DNA from: Gigaspora rosea
Lineage: Eukaryota; Glomeromycota; Glomeromycetes; Diversisporales; Gigasporaceae
Direction: 5' to 3'
DNA length: 64,000 nt
NCBI GenBank assembly: GCA_003550325.1
Contig: QKWP01000059.1
Span: 252,862 to 316,861 of the forward strand
Positions 37,235 to 47,681 of the stretch are shown here, piece after piece (position 1 is the first letter of the stretch; every line of letters begins with the position of its first letter). The notes below the pieces were generated by a model. It searched no databases. It worked only from the letters and a program-made list of their open reading frames with translations, and was not told the origin of the DNA. A program made the position numbers and the translations under genes.

Positions 37235-37660
37235 ATTGTGACAGATCATAATAAAATCCAGATTAAAATAAAATGATAGTATAAAATCTTGAAAACTAAA
37301 TTTTTTTGGGGAACATTTTTTAGGGTTAGGGGTTTAGGGTTAGGGTTAGTTTTAAAAAAAATTATAATAAACAAGTATTAATGGGTTTTAGAAGGCTAGC
37401 AGGTTAAGTATAGTATGTAGATTTCATTTTAAATTATAATCTGTGACAATAATTATTGTCACAGATCATAATTTAAAATGAAATTTACATTTTATACTTA
37501 ACCTGCTAGCCTTCTAAAACCCATTAATACTTGTTTATTATAATTTTTTTTAAAACTAACCCTAAAAAATATATCCCAAAAAAATTTAGTTTTTGAGATT
37601 TTATACTATCATTTCATTTTAATCTGGATTTCATTATGATCTATTACAATAATTATAAAA
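37235..37660. mobile_element. Near-perfect 425-bp palindrome with a TTAGGG block in one arm
   Basis: The centre is GTGACAATAATTATTGTCAC near 37450. The arms share GCTAGCAGGTTAAGTAT and TTAATGGGTTTTAGAAGG. The left arm has TTAGGGTTAGGGGTTTAGGG where the right arm has only AACTAACCCTAA, so the telomere-like motif is expanded on one side only. Confidence 0.85.
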
Positions 37661-37793
37661 AAAAATTGCACATCATATAGAGGTAAGTCAATAGAAAAAC
37701 AAACAATCAATTTTAGTAAAATTTTTTTAATCAAATTTGCTAAAGAATTTTTTATTTTAATCTTGGAATTATATAGAATTAAAATAAAAAAAA

Positions 37794-39144
37794 AGAAGCT
37801 TTTAGGCATCTTCCAACCAATCAAAACCTGTGAATATCACATAATACGCATTCTAAAGTACTACTTGAGCCAGGTATATTTGTACTATTCAGACCTTTAT
37901 TCACCAATTAACTTCAGACAAAAATTCATTTGCTCGATCAAATTCAATCACTACACAATAAAGCAAATAATCACATAATGAATAATGAATTAAAAAAAAA
38001 AGACAAAGTATAACGATGATGAAATCATATCAAATTTATTAAAAAAAAGTAATAGAAGGGTAACAAATAATGAAATTATATTACTGAATTTATTAATAAA
38101 AAATATATATATACAGTATAATGAAAAGTACTACCACAAAACCAACAAGAACAAACAACAAATAGCATACAATAACAATAGCATGACGAGATCACACTGA
38201 AACGGTGACTCTAATAACTCTAGTAACGATGGCTCCAATAGCAAAATCATATCTAAAAGAAGAAAAGCATTAGTAAAAAAAAAAAAAACCAAATTAATGG
38301 TTCCAAATGAAAACATACTCGAAAATAGTGACTCTAATAGTTTCAGTAATGCTGTTCTAATGGCGAAATTGCACCTAAAAGAAGAGAAGATTAGTACCAA
38401 ATATAAAAAAAATAATGGCCCCAAAAAAAAAATTACCTGAAAATAGTAATTCTAATAACTCCAGTAACGACAGTTCCAACAGCGAAATCACACCTAAAAG
38501 AAGAAAATATAACTTATAGAGAAAAAAATTAATGCCCAAAATGAAAAACATACCCAAAAATGACCCCAATAGCTTTACTAATGCTAGCTCTAATGTCAAA
38601 ATCATACCTAAAAAAAGAGAAGCATTAGTATCTAAATAAGAAAAAAACAAGCAATGCTGAAATCACGCCTGAAAAGAAAGAAATATATAAGAAAAAAAAG
38701 AAACAAAAAACCCCAAAACGAAAAATTTACCAGAAGACGGCAATTCCAATAACTTCAGTAACAACAGCTAAAACAGCGAAATCACACCTAGAAGAAAAGA
38801 AATATATAAGAAAAAAAAATGCCCCAAAACAAAAAACTTACTCTCCAGTAACGATAGCTCTAATGGCAAAATCAAAAAAAGAAAAGCATACAATAATACT
38901 TGCAATGACACTTGAAATGACAACGGCAACAGCACCAACCAGTGACAATACTAACGACAATACCAACGATGGCAGCAAAACTAAAAAACAGCAAAAAAAA
39001 TTAGTAAATGCAAAAAAAAAAAAAGCGAAACAATAAACAAAAAAAAAAATACAGAAAAGGAAACTCTACTTATCTATTATACAGGGATAAACTGACCCCT
39101 AATTCAGCATCAGTATGCCAGGTGGGAGATGCCTATAATTTTTC
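37794..39144. mobile_element. TIR element carrying an exon-like tandem array
   Basis: The ends AGAAGCTTTTAGGCATCT and AGATGCCTATAATTTTTCT form an imperfect inverted repeat just inside the A-runs of the split MITE. The target duplication lies in poly-A and cannot be defined. The cargo from 38131 to about 39000 is described separately. Confidence 0.5.
38252..38787 (-). other. Tandem array of 54-57-bp exon-like units with splice signals
   Basis: On the minus strand the exon-like units lie at 38787-38731 (57 nt), 38607-38554 (54), 38493-38437 (57) and 38374-38319 (56), followed by a last unit from 38252 that stays open to a stop near 38131. Each is preceded by a pyrimidine tract and AG (for example TTCTTCTTTTAG) and followed by GTAAxT or GTATGT. 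Intervening stretches of 60, 62 and 66 nt end in TACTAAT plus pyrimidines, like a branch point. The phase-1 reading is leucine-rich (VISLLELSLLELLELLFS). Two units are broken: TAG at 38731-38787, and a 1-nt loss at 38319-38374. A degenerate unit lies near 38640-38675. Read on the plus strand the same units give Ser/Asn-rich peptides. Whether it is transcribed is unknown. Confidence 0.45.
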
Positions 39145-39249
39145 TAAAAAAAAATTATTAAATTTATTAAAATAGGTGTTAAAATATTTAAGCTTAAAGT
39201 TATAAAAACTTTTACTTAGAAAAAATTTGTCCTTTTCCTACTGACTCAT

Positions 39250-40079
39250 CCCTATATTATTGTATATATATATATACTAATCTTTCAAAAGATAGCTTTA
39301 TTTAATAAAATTTTAAGATCATTAACATATAATTTATCAACTCAAGAACTACATTATATTAAACATATATATATGTAATTATTTGCTAAAAAAAGTTGGT
39401 TTATTAATAAAAGTATAGCTTTATTTATAAAATTCTATAATACAATGTTTAATAAATAAAAGTAGATATAAGAAACCTTTTTATTATTACTATTGACTAA
39501 AGTTTTTGTTGATTACAAATGCAATTTTATTGGTTAATTATCACATATTAAATTAAATAACAAATTATATGAAGCAATTTAATATTATATGATTAACCAA
39601 TTACAAAAAAGTTATTTTATATATCCAATCCTATATCTATTGCTTTTGATCAAACATTTAGACAATGGATATCAGGCAGATTTTCATTGTTTGAATTCCA
39701 TTTATGCCAATTCTGAAATTGAGTATTGTTTTTATTTTATTTAAAATTCAAAGAAAAATGCTTAAATTTAATTTTTTGATCAAAAATCCAAAATTATAAA
39801 TCTATTTTCCAAATTTAAGAAAAATAAAAATAAAACTGCTGATTTGATATATTTTTAGGTACTGAATATGTTTACTTAGTGCATAAAGTTAGAATTAATT
39901 AATAAAAATTTGTGTATTATAAAATTTTATAAAATTTTATTAATAAAATTCTATAAAATCTTATGATTCATAAAATTTTACTAATTAATTCTAACTAATT
40001 TATATAATGTTCCTAGGTTAGTATGACTGCATCACGCAGCTACTCTAATTTTGGTAATCTTTCTATATGGATTTATTTT
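39250..40079. other. AT-rich DNA with one palindromic MITE at 39860-40010
   Basis: The MITE belongs to the TTTATTAATAAA-centred family, with its right end truncated after TTAATTCTAACTAA. Nothing else is recognised. Confidence 0.55.
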
Positions 40080-40097
40080 AGTAATATTAAAAGTAAA

Positions 40098-40848
40098 GGG
40101 TGTGGCGACTTAGGGAAGTTGTCAAGTTGGCACCCCCAAGCGGCAGGTTGAGAGTTCGAATCCCATCGGCGACGCTTTGAAAAATAGACCTGCGTTCGGT
40201 AACCTGTTTCTCACTATCAGTTGGGTATATAACCTGTAGTCTTGGTTTCACTATCTAGAATGGGAGCTTTCAGGCGTATTAGTGTGATGTTGCACTGACA
40301 GATCCAAGAAACCGGAAAAATTGGAAACCCGTTTGGCAAGTCCCAAATAAGAAGGTAGTTATGATCGTTGACGGTGCTACCAGAAAGAAGGTCGGTACTG
40401 GGTCAGAACGAACCTTATAAGGGCAGTATAGGAAACTGTAGCAGTTTAAGGATAATTCCTGACTGCAAGTATTGGTATAATGCCATGGCGTCCAGTTTCT
40501 GAAGACCACGTGGATGCATTGGATTGGGACATGCACCCTTGGGTAGCCGGCGCGTTCTACAGGGGTAGATTAGCCCTAAGGCAGTAAGTTATAGGATAAT
40601 CCCCAGCAGTCTACATATATATTCTGTTGTGTGGTGTAATAGATGAAGCAGAGATTAGAGTGGTTAAATAGGCAGGTCCCGTAGTTGGTCTGCAGGTATG
40701 GCAGCTAGTGTAGAACCCTCGGGCGGACTACTTAAATTAGGCACCAAAAGTGCACATGTGGCTAGTTTGTACACTCATCAATGTAACAGATATCACAAAT
40801 TATTCAATAAACTATGGCATTGTAGACAGCTGTTAAACGTTAAAAAAA
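40098..40848 (+). mobile_element. Long SINE-like retroposon (751 bp) with 18-bp target duplication
   Basis: AGTAATATTAAAAGTAAA occurs at 40080-40097 and 40849-40866. The 5' head looks like a pol III promoter. An A-box-like TTAGGGAAGTTG near 40109 is followed by a near-consensus B-box AGTTCGAATCC at 40153-40163. The body is much GC-richer than its surroundings, and the 3' end is GTTAAAAAAA. The head does not fold as a complete tRNA because the acceptor and T stems do not pair well. Open frames within it (for example 40279-40536, minus) are not supported as genes. With its clean duplication and tail this looks like a recent insertion. Confidence 0.8.
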
Positions 40849-41129
40849 AGTAATATTAAAAGTAAAATTTGAATCTAAGTATTATATATATATTGTTTAA
40901 CTTCTTCTATTATTTGCTCAATCGAAAAAGGAGTTATGTTAAATATAGATTAAATTGGAGTAGCTTTAGCTATTAGTATAAAGGTACTAAATAAAACAAT
41001 CAACTCAGTAAATACAACAGCATATAAAGTTCTTATGAATACTTTATATAACTATATTTAATACTTTTAATGCTGAATATTCCTAAATTAACTTTATGTT
41101 TTGTAGAAATATAATCTAAGAGTATTACT

Positions 41130-41560
41130 AAGAGGGCTTTCAGAAATTAGCTGTTTTTTTTTTACTATGAGTCCACTTTACCCCTACCCCATCTACCCCA
41201 CTAGTCTCCCACCTAATACCCCAATCAGCCAATTAGATTTTATGATTATTAAAAAGTTAAATATAATATTTAATAGTAAATAACTTTGATCTACTGGGCC
41301 AATTTCGATAATTTAACTACCAAAATGATCCTCTCAATGAGAAGATTCTAGAAGTACAAAATTATTAAAATCTAATTACTGGATCCTAAGATCAGAATAG
41401 ATTTGTATTACTATAAAAGTTTTATAATTTATTAAAAAATTATAAACCATTTAATAGTAACACAAATTTATTTCAATCTCTGGATTTTGTGATTGGATTT
41501 TTATAATTTTGGGTTTGCTAGAATCCTTTTATTGAGCTGATCATTTTGGTAGTAATTCTG
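41130..41560. mobile_element. Degraded relative of the 17616-18175 MITE
   Basis: GGGCTTTCAGAAATTAGCTG begins like the GGGAGCTTCCAGAAATCAG family and is followed by the same internal palindrome. The right terminal repeat is not recognisable. From 41560 to 42780 I see only AT-rich DNA. Confidence 0.55.
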
Positions 41561-42779
41561 CTGATCAAAATTTATCAGCTAAGCTTAGCAAAAAAATTTT
41601 GGTCAGCTTAGTCAGTTTATCTGATTTTCTAATTGGGTCTCAATTACTAGATCATTACACAACTAATTAATTTTTTTAAATATTACTTTGTTTGGAAGCT
41701 CAGTAGATTATCTCCTCTATTAAACGAGATAAATTATTGAAGTTTTCTACTTGCCCTACAATATATTCGCTTAATCCCTCTTAATTCTACAATATTCATA
41801 TTACACTTTATTGATTGAAGTTATAAGTAATTAACTACTACCATAAATGGCCGGATAAAAGATCCCCTAGATAGTAGATCCACTATGTACTATACCAGGG
41901 TGCAGATCACAGGATCTTCTTTAATTAAATATGGCTCTTTTTAAAATCTGAACTGCATATTATAAGTGCAAAGTGTATATGCGTCTCTAATTTTTACACA
42001 TAAGCTCTTAGCTACATACTATATCCGGGTCTATTATAGGTTTTAAAATTGGTGAAATGTAACAGACCCGGGTCTTGTATCCGGTCATTTACAGTAATAT
42101 ATTAACAAAATCACCGTTTTTGTACAAATAAAAAGGTAAAGACTTTTAGAATAATAATTTAAAAAAGTAAAGTTAGGAATGTGTGATCTTTTTTGTATAC
42201 ATAATATAGTTTTTTTTAATATTGAAGCATATCATTTGTTTTGTTTTTTTTTACAAAAGTTTTTTAGATTGTAGTATAGATTTGTATATAATATAGCTAT
42301 AAAACAGAAATATGAAGAATAATACTATGAAAATTTCAAGTTTATTAAATATAGAAATAAATATAGATTACAAAAAATTTTAAATAATGATGGTTATAAC
42401 TTATATATATTATAGTATAATTTAAAGTGTTTCAAATTAATAAAGACACATTTGTCTACCCATAATAATATTCAACAATTCAAGAACATTTATTTAGAAT
42501 TTTTAAATATAAAATTTTGATTAAATTTCTTTGGTTTACTTTCTAATTTTTTTTAAAAATTAACAATTTTGATTGGCTGTTCAGTATGTAACAATCATTC
42601 AATATTCATATAACTATTTTCTATATTTGGAATGGTCCTACCTGTAGTTTTTGTACATAAATTATGTGTAAATTATATTTTTTATTTTTGGAGAATAAGA
42701 ATTGATTAGCTAATTTTAAAAAAATTGACTAGCTAAGCTAAAAATTTTTTGGCTTAGCCAAATTTGCTATATTGGCCAG

Positions 42780-44600
42780 AATTACTACATTTGGTAGTTA
42801 AATCATCAAAATTGGTTTAGTAGATCAAAAGTTATTAACAATTAAAAATTAATTTTCAATTATTAATAACTTTTGATCTACTAGGCCAATTTTAATGATT
42901 CAACTACCAAAATAATCACCTTAATAAAATAATTCTAGCAAACCAAAATTATTAAAATCTAATTACTGGATCCTAAAATCAGAATAGATTTGTATTAGGC
43001 CGTGCAAACAAATATAATTGTTTCTCGTAACCCGGCCGGGTGCCTTTTTTGAAAAAATTAAAATTTTATTTTATATATATATTATATATATATAATTTTT
43101 ATATTTATTAAAAATGTGAATTACTAAGTTTAACCGAGAGGAAGATCTGCACATAAATATAAATATTGATCTTTTTTTGTTTACATTGTTTTTTCTTCTT
43201 TTTAATTAATTTTTTTTTGTATATTTTTTTTTGTAGCAGCGTCTTAATACCTTCTCTTTTTTGGTTATATCATTTTTTTATTGTTGGAGTCGTCATATGT
43301 TGTAGAGTCATCGTATATTGGCGTGATAGTGCTTTTCCTCATATACTAAAGTCATCATATAGTGGTTCCTTTTTTTTGTACTGAAGTCGTCACTTGTAGT
43401 TGTTTTATGTAGTGCCTTCGTTCGTATGTTGAAGTCAATATATAGAGTTGTTGTATAGTGTAATTTTTGCTTTGAGTCATCATATGTTAGTGCCTTTGTT
43501 ATTGTTGATGCAGCATTAGTTTCGCATTACTGTACTGTTGATGTATTTTTCAGATAGGCGTCACATTTTTTTTAATTTTTTTTTTATGGTTTGTTCTTTA
43601 CTAACTCTTGTTTATTTTTCTTTTAGTTATTGATTTATCATTAGTGTTTTCGTTATCGTCGTTATTTATAGTGCTACTGTCATTTTGGTGCTTCGTTGTT
43701 GATTCGGTAAGTTAAGGCTAGTGTACTTAATGTGACTTATGGCCTGTCTGAAAGCATTACATTGACGTTTGGTGTGAATTCTATGTAGATATGAGCTTCG
43801 TCAACTTGGTGGATTAGTTGAATTTTAAGGCTAGGGTTATATAGGGTTAGGGTAAAGATAATTAGGACGTGAATTAGAATTTAGAGTAATGGCAAATACA
43901 GACATGGGTTATTGGTAAGGTTTGGTGTATTAGTTGAATTTTAAGGTTAGAGTTGCCGGTTAGGATTGGAGTAAGAATGTGGACATGGGTTATAGGTTAG
44001 GGTAAGGTTTTGAACAGAATTAGTGGTAAGCGATGATATTCATTACTAGGAATATTTATACTATCTGCTATGTATGTTACGCATATAAATATGATACAAT
44101 AATTAAATACTATGATATAATAAATATAATACTGTACATAAAACTATTAAATATAATATAGTAAAATAAATAAAACTTATCAGTAAATTTTATATAAAAT
44201 CGATCATGTAACATCATTCGTCAATATGCAAATTGTATAACTGGGAATTTCCTCTGGCAATTCTATATTAAAAATTTAATATAACATTTTTTTATACTTA
44301 TACAATAACAACTGGGTCCCAGGTGTCTTTTAACCTTAATATGTTATGAGAAGCAATTAATTTTATTTGCACTGCCTTACTATAAAAGTTTTATAATTTA
44401 TTTAAAGAATTATAAACTATTTATAGTAATACAAATTTATTCTGATTTCTGGATCTGTTATTGGATTTTTATGATTTTAGGCTTGCTAGAATCCTCTCAT
44501 TGAGCTGATCATTTTGATATCAAAATTGGCCCAGTAGATCAAAAGTTATTAACAATTGCAATTAATTTTTAATTGTTAATAACTTTGATCTACTAGACCA
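42780..44600. repeat. Palindromic repeat split by the 42998-44376 insertion
   Basis: Left part 42850-42997 (ACTACCAAAATAATC ... AGATTTGTATTA) and right part 44380-44560 (CTATAAAAGTTTTATAAT ... AGCTGATCATTTTGAT) join to recreate the arrangement seen intact at 44590-44820 and 17750-18010. Confidence 0.75.
42998..44376. mobile_element. 1.38-kb TIR element with TTA target duplication
   Basis: The ends GGCCGTGCAAACAAATATAA and the complement of GGCAGTGCAAATAAAATT extend to about 34 bp. TTA is present at 42995-42997 and 44377-44379, and the empty site is readable from the split palindrome. The ends resemble 19005-21104 (GGCYRTRCAAA ... GTAACCYGGCYGGGT). The cargo is a T-rich array of GTCRTCATATGTTG-like words (43280-43560) plus TTAGGG-like blocks near 43845. 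Confidence 0.8.
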
Positions 44601-44820
44601 ATTTTGATAATTTAACTACCAAAAAATGATCAGCTCAATAAGAAGATTCTAGCAAGCCCAAAATCATAAAAATTCAATCACATAATCTAGAGATCAGAAT
44701 AAATTTGTGTTACTATAAATTGTTTATAATTTTTTAATAAATTATAAAACTTCTATAGTAATACAAATCTATTCAGATCTTAGGATCTAGTAATTAGATT
44801 TTAATTACTGTATGTTGCTG
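44590..44820. repeat. Intact palindromic repeat, ACTACCAAAATG family
   Basis: It lies head-to-head with the split copy on its left. The centre is near 44735 (TTATAATTTTTTAATAAATTATAA). Confidence 0.7.
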
Positions 44821-44997
44821 AAAATAAGATACCTTTTTTTGCTGATTTTTAACAAAAAAAACTGTAGGTAGCTTATTTTCAGGTTATTTACTATTTTAAG
44901 TAATTTAAAGCACAATAAAGGGGTAGCTTATTTTCGAATACAAAACTTTAACAAGTAAAATAAATAAATAAATATGCTATAGACAATAAATAAATAT

Positions 44998-45250
44998 GGG
45001 GGGTATCAATAGAAACTAGGCAAATTGTTTCTAAATAAATTTTTTTAAAACTTTAGATTAAACTATCTTAGCAATACTAAACCAATCTTGATAAAAATTT
45101 TTTTATTTTAATTCTATGTAGTTATCTGTTATAGAATTAAAATAAAAAATTTTTTATCAAGATTGGTTTAACAGTTGTTAAGATATTTTAATCTAAAGTT
45201 TTAAAAAAAATTACTAAAAATGATTTGCCTGGTTTCTATTGATGCCCCTA
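44998..45250. mobile_element. 253-bp MITE (GTATCAATAGAAAC ends)
   Basis: GGGGTATCAATAGAAACTAG and its complement ending TTGATGCCCC flank an inner palindrome with AAATTTTTTATTTTAATTC. It is related to the GTCAGTAGAAAAG family. Confidence 0.75.
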
Positions 45251-45299
45251 TGCTGTAGACGATAAATAAATATGTTATAAACAATAAATAAATATGCAG

Positions 45300-45690
45300 A
45301 AAAAATCGGGGATAACTTATAAAGTGATTTTTGGTCAATCGATAAACGTTGCTACATAGTAAATTCTAAATTTTACTAAGCAAATGATTAAAGTTGCATA
45401 AGTAACCTTGTTCAGCAGATCAAAATACACATATGCTGAAAATTTCATTAAAATTGGAGAACCTTTTATTATTTGACTTTTAATTTTTACGTTCAATAGT
45501 TTTTTTTACAAAAAAATATTTAACGTAAAAATTAAAAGTCAAATAATAAAAAGTTCTCCAATTTTTAAGAGTATGCGTATTTTGATCTGCTAAACAAGGT
45601 TACTTATGCAACTTTAATCGATTTACTTAGTAAAATTTAGACTTTACTATGTAGCAACTATCATTGATCGTGGGGGTAGCTAGCTGGGTA
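45300..45690. mobile_element. Long palindrome centred near 45505
   Basis: The arms contain ACATAGTAAATTCTAAAT, GTTGCATAAGTAACCTTG and TTTGACTTTTAATTTTTACG, mirrored on the right. GGGGTAGCTTATTTT words lie on both sides (44921, 45741). Confidence 0.75.
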
Positions 45691-45774
45691 GCTTATTTTT
45701 AAACTAAAAATTTTTCTAATTATCTTTGGTGCAACAAAGGGGTAGCTTATTTTTGGGTAAAGGTGGTTTGATGC

Positions 45775-46000
45775 TTTTGAATCAAAACTGTGGTAGTTTA
45801 TACCAAAATTTTATAAGAAATTTTTTTTTGTATAAAAAAAAGTAGTTTTATAGACAAAATTTTTAGTTAAAAGCAATTTTTTAAAAAATTCTTATTTTTG
45901 TTACACAAAATTGTTTTGCATTTTACACCTGATTTTTAATTCTAATTGGATTAGTGAAATTCACCACTAGTGAGCATTAACTTATCCTTTATTTATTTAT
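45775..46000 (-). repeat. Fragment of the 31340-31672 MITE family
   Basis: It shares TATACCAAAATTTTATAAG, TTTTATAGACAAAATTTTTAG and TTTTACACCTGAT with that element in reverse orientation. Confidence 0.6.
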
Positions 46001-46018
46001 TTTTTAATTTTATTTTAT

Positions 46019-46990
46019 TTTATTTTATTTCGGCATTTTACAAGAACACCTTTGCAAGAAAACAAACAACATTTCAAAACTTTGCCTACTCAGACTTCTG
46101 ATACTTTCAAGAACACCAAAAATGCTTCTTTAGGGCCATGTCATTAATCACCAGATTATTTTTTATCAGAAGTCTACCCCTCTCTCTCTTCTTTAATATA
46201 TAAATAGTCAGGTTCTTTATATATAATTTTACTTTTTTTACCATCCTCCCCCCTAAAAAATCACCTGATTTTTGTCATTCCCTTAGAGAAATAATTTAGT
46301 TAGGCGCAAGTTTTTGCAAGTTTTCACAAGTTTTTGCAAGTTTTTGCAAGGTTTCGCATCATTTATTTTTTCGTTTCGTGTTTTTTGTTTTTGTTTTTTT
46401 TTTGTTTTATTTTAAAATTTTGTTTATTAATAATTTATTTTATTTTAGCACTTTGCGAGAACAGAACCTTTACTTTCTGGCACTTTGCAAGAAAACCAAC
46501 CCAGACTTTTTTAGCACTTCTGACTTTTTTGGCATTTTGCAAGAACATTAACCTAGCTTTCACAATTTCTAAATTTGCAAAAACACAAACTCTTACTTTA
46601 AAGAAATGAAGATTTGGGGCTTTGTTTATTTTTTTTATTAGTTTGCTTATACTTTTTGTTTTTTGTTTTTACTTATGTTTTAATTTTTAATTTAGTTTAT
46701 TTATTTCTGACTTCTTTAATACTTAGTGACTTTCTTCGGCAATTTGCAAGAATATCAACACTTTTGAAAAATATTTTTTTTTATTTTTTTTCACTTTGAA
46801 ATATTTAGAAAAAGTGAGCAAAATGAAGGTTATAGCCAAAACAAAAAAATAGTCAAAGCGAAGACAATAGAAAACAAAGAAGTGAAGATATAATAGCTAA
46901 CTGTGAGGTGAGCGAAAATAAGTATATAGGGCTAGTTTTTTGTATATAGTAATAGAATTAGATGCAATGAAGTGCGAAAGTAGATTAAAA
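46019..46990 (+). repeat. T-rich dispersed repeat with GCACTTTGCAAGAA motif, copy 2
   Basis: It has the same motif and the same 3' segment (AGCTAACTGTGAGG ... TAGATGCAATGAAGTG) as 3200-4262. A MITE-like end with AAAAAATCACCTGATTTTTG is inserted near 46134-46285. From 46990 to 47680 there is AT-rich DNA with scattered TTTGCAAAATATTGC words. Confidence 0.65.
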
Positions 46991-47681
46991 TATTTGTAAC
47001 AATGTAAAAATAATACTATATAATAATGTAATATATATAATAAAGTATGTAATATTAATTAAAAATGTATATTTAATAAATGTAAATATAATATATAATA
47101 ATAATAAATAAAAAAATGTAATGTTTTATATTAAATTGCAAAACCTTGCAAAATGATGCAAAAACCTGTAAAAAAGTATGGTTATGTGAACATGTATATC
47201 GTTTATTTATTTTTTAAAAATTTTGAAAATTTGCGAAAATTTGCCAAATATTGCGAAACAATGTGAATAGATCACAAAATTTGCAAAATATTGCAAAACA
47301 ATACGAAAATATTAAAATATTACCTCCTGTGTGTATTAGTTTATTGATTTGCATGAGTACGCAACCCCTGTAGAAGGTAATTTGCATTTTTTTATTTGGT
47401 ATATTTCAAAATATTTTGAAATAATAACCATAATATTACTGTAATATAACATAATATATTAGGGTAGCTGTGCGATGCAGTTGTGCTAAAACCAGGAACG
47501 TACTAAATGTACATATAATAGTTAAGATGTCACAATAGCGTAACGTCTCAATTTTTCACATATTGATTATTAATTCACTTATGAATTTATTGCAATACTC
47601 TAAAGGTGATAATTACAGATTTGATAATTGTATGATCAATATTAACTAACTTGACTAATACAACAATTCCTACTCTATACT

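Larger units (their letters stand above)
37674..39250. mobile_element. MITE of the GTCAGTAGAAAAG family, split by a 1.35-kb insertion
   Basis: The left half (37674-37793) and right half (39145-39250) together reproduce the order of the intact relative at 54761-55012: TTTTATTTTAATCTT, AATTAAAATAAAAA, then AAATTTATTAAAATAG and CTACTGACTC. The halves are separated by the element at 37794-39144. Confidence 0.65.

Noticed and set aside
40100-40175. Possible functional tRNA gene
   Set aside because: The B-box is good, but the acceptor and T stems do not pair. The segment sits at the 5' end of an element with an 18-bp target duplication, so it is a SINE head.
40279-40536. 85-codon minus-strand frame
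   Set aside because: It lies inside the GC-rich SINE body, where long chance frames are expected.
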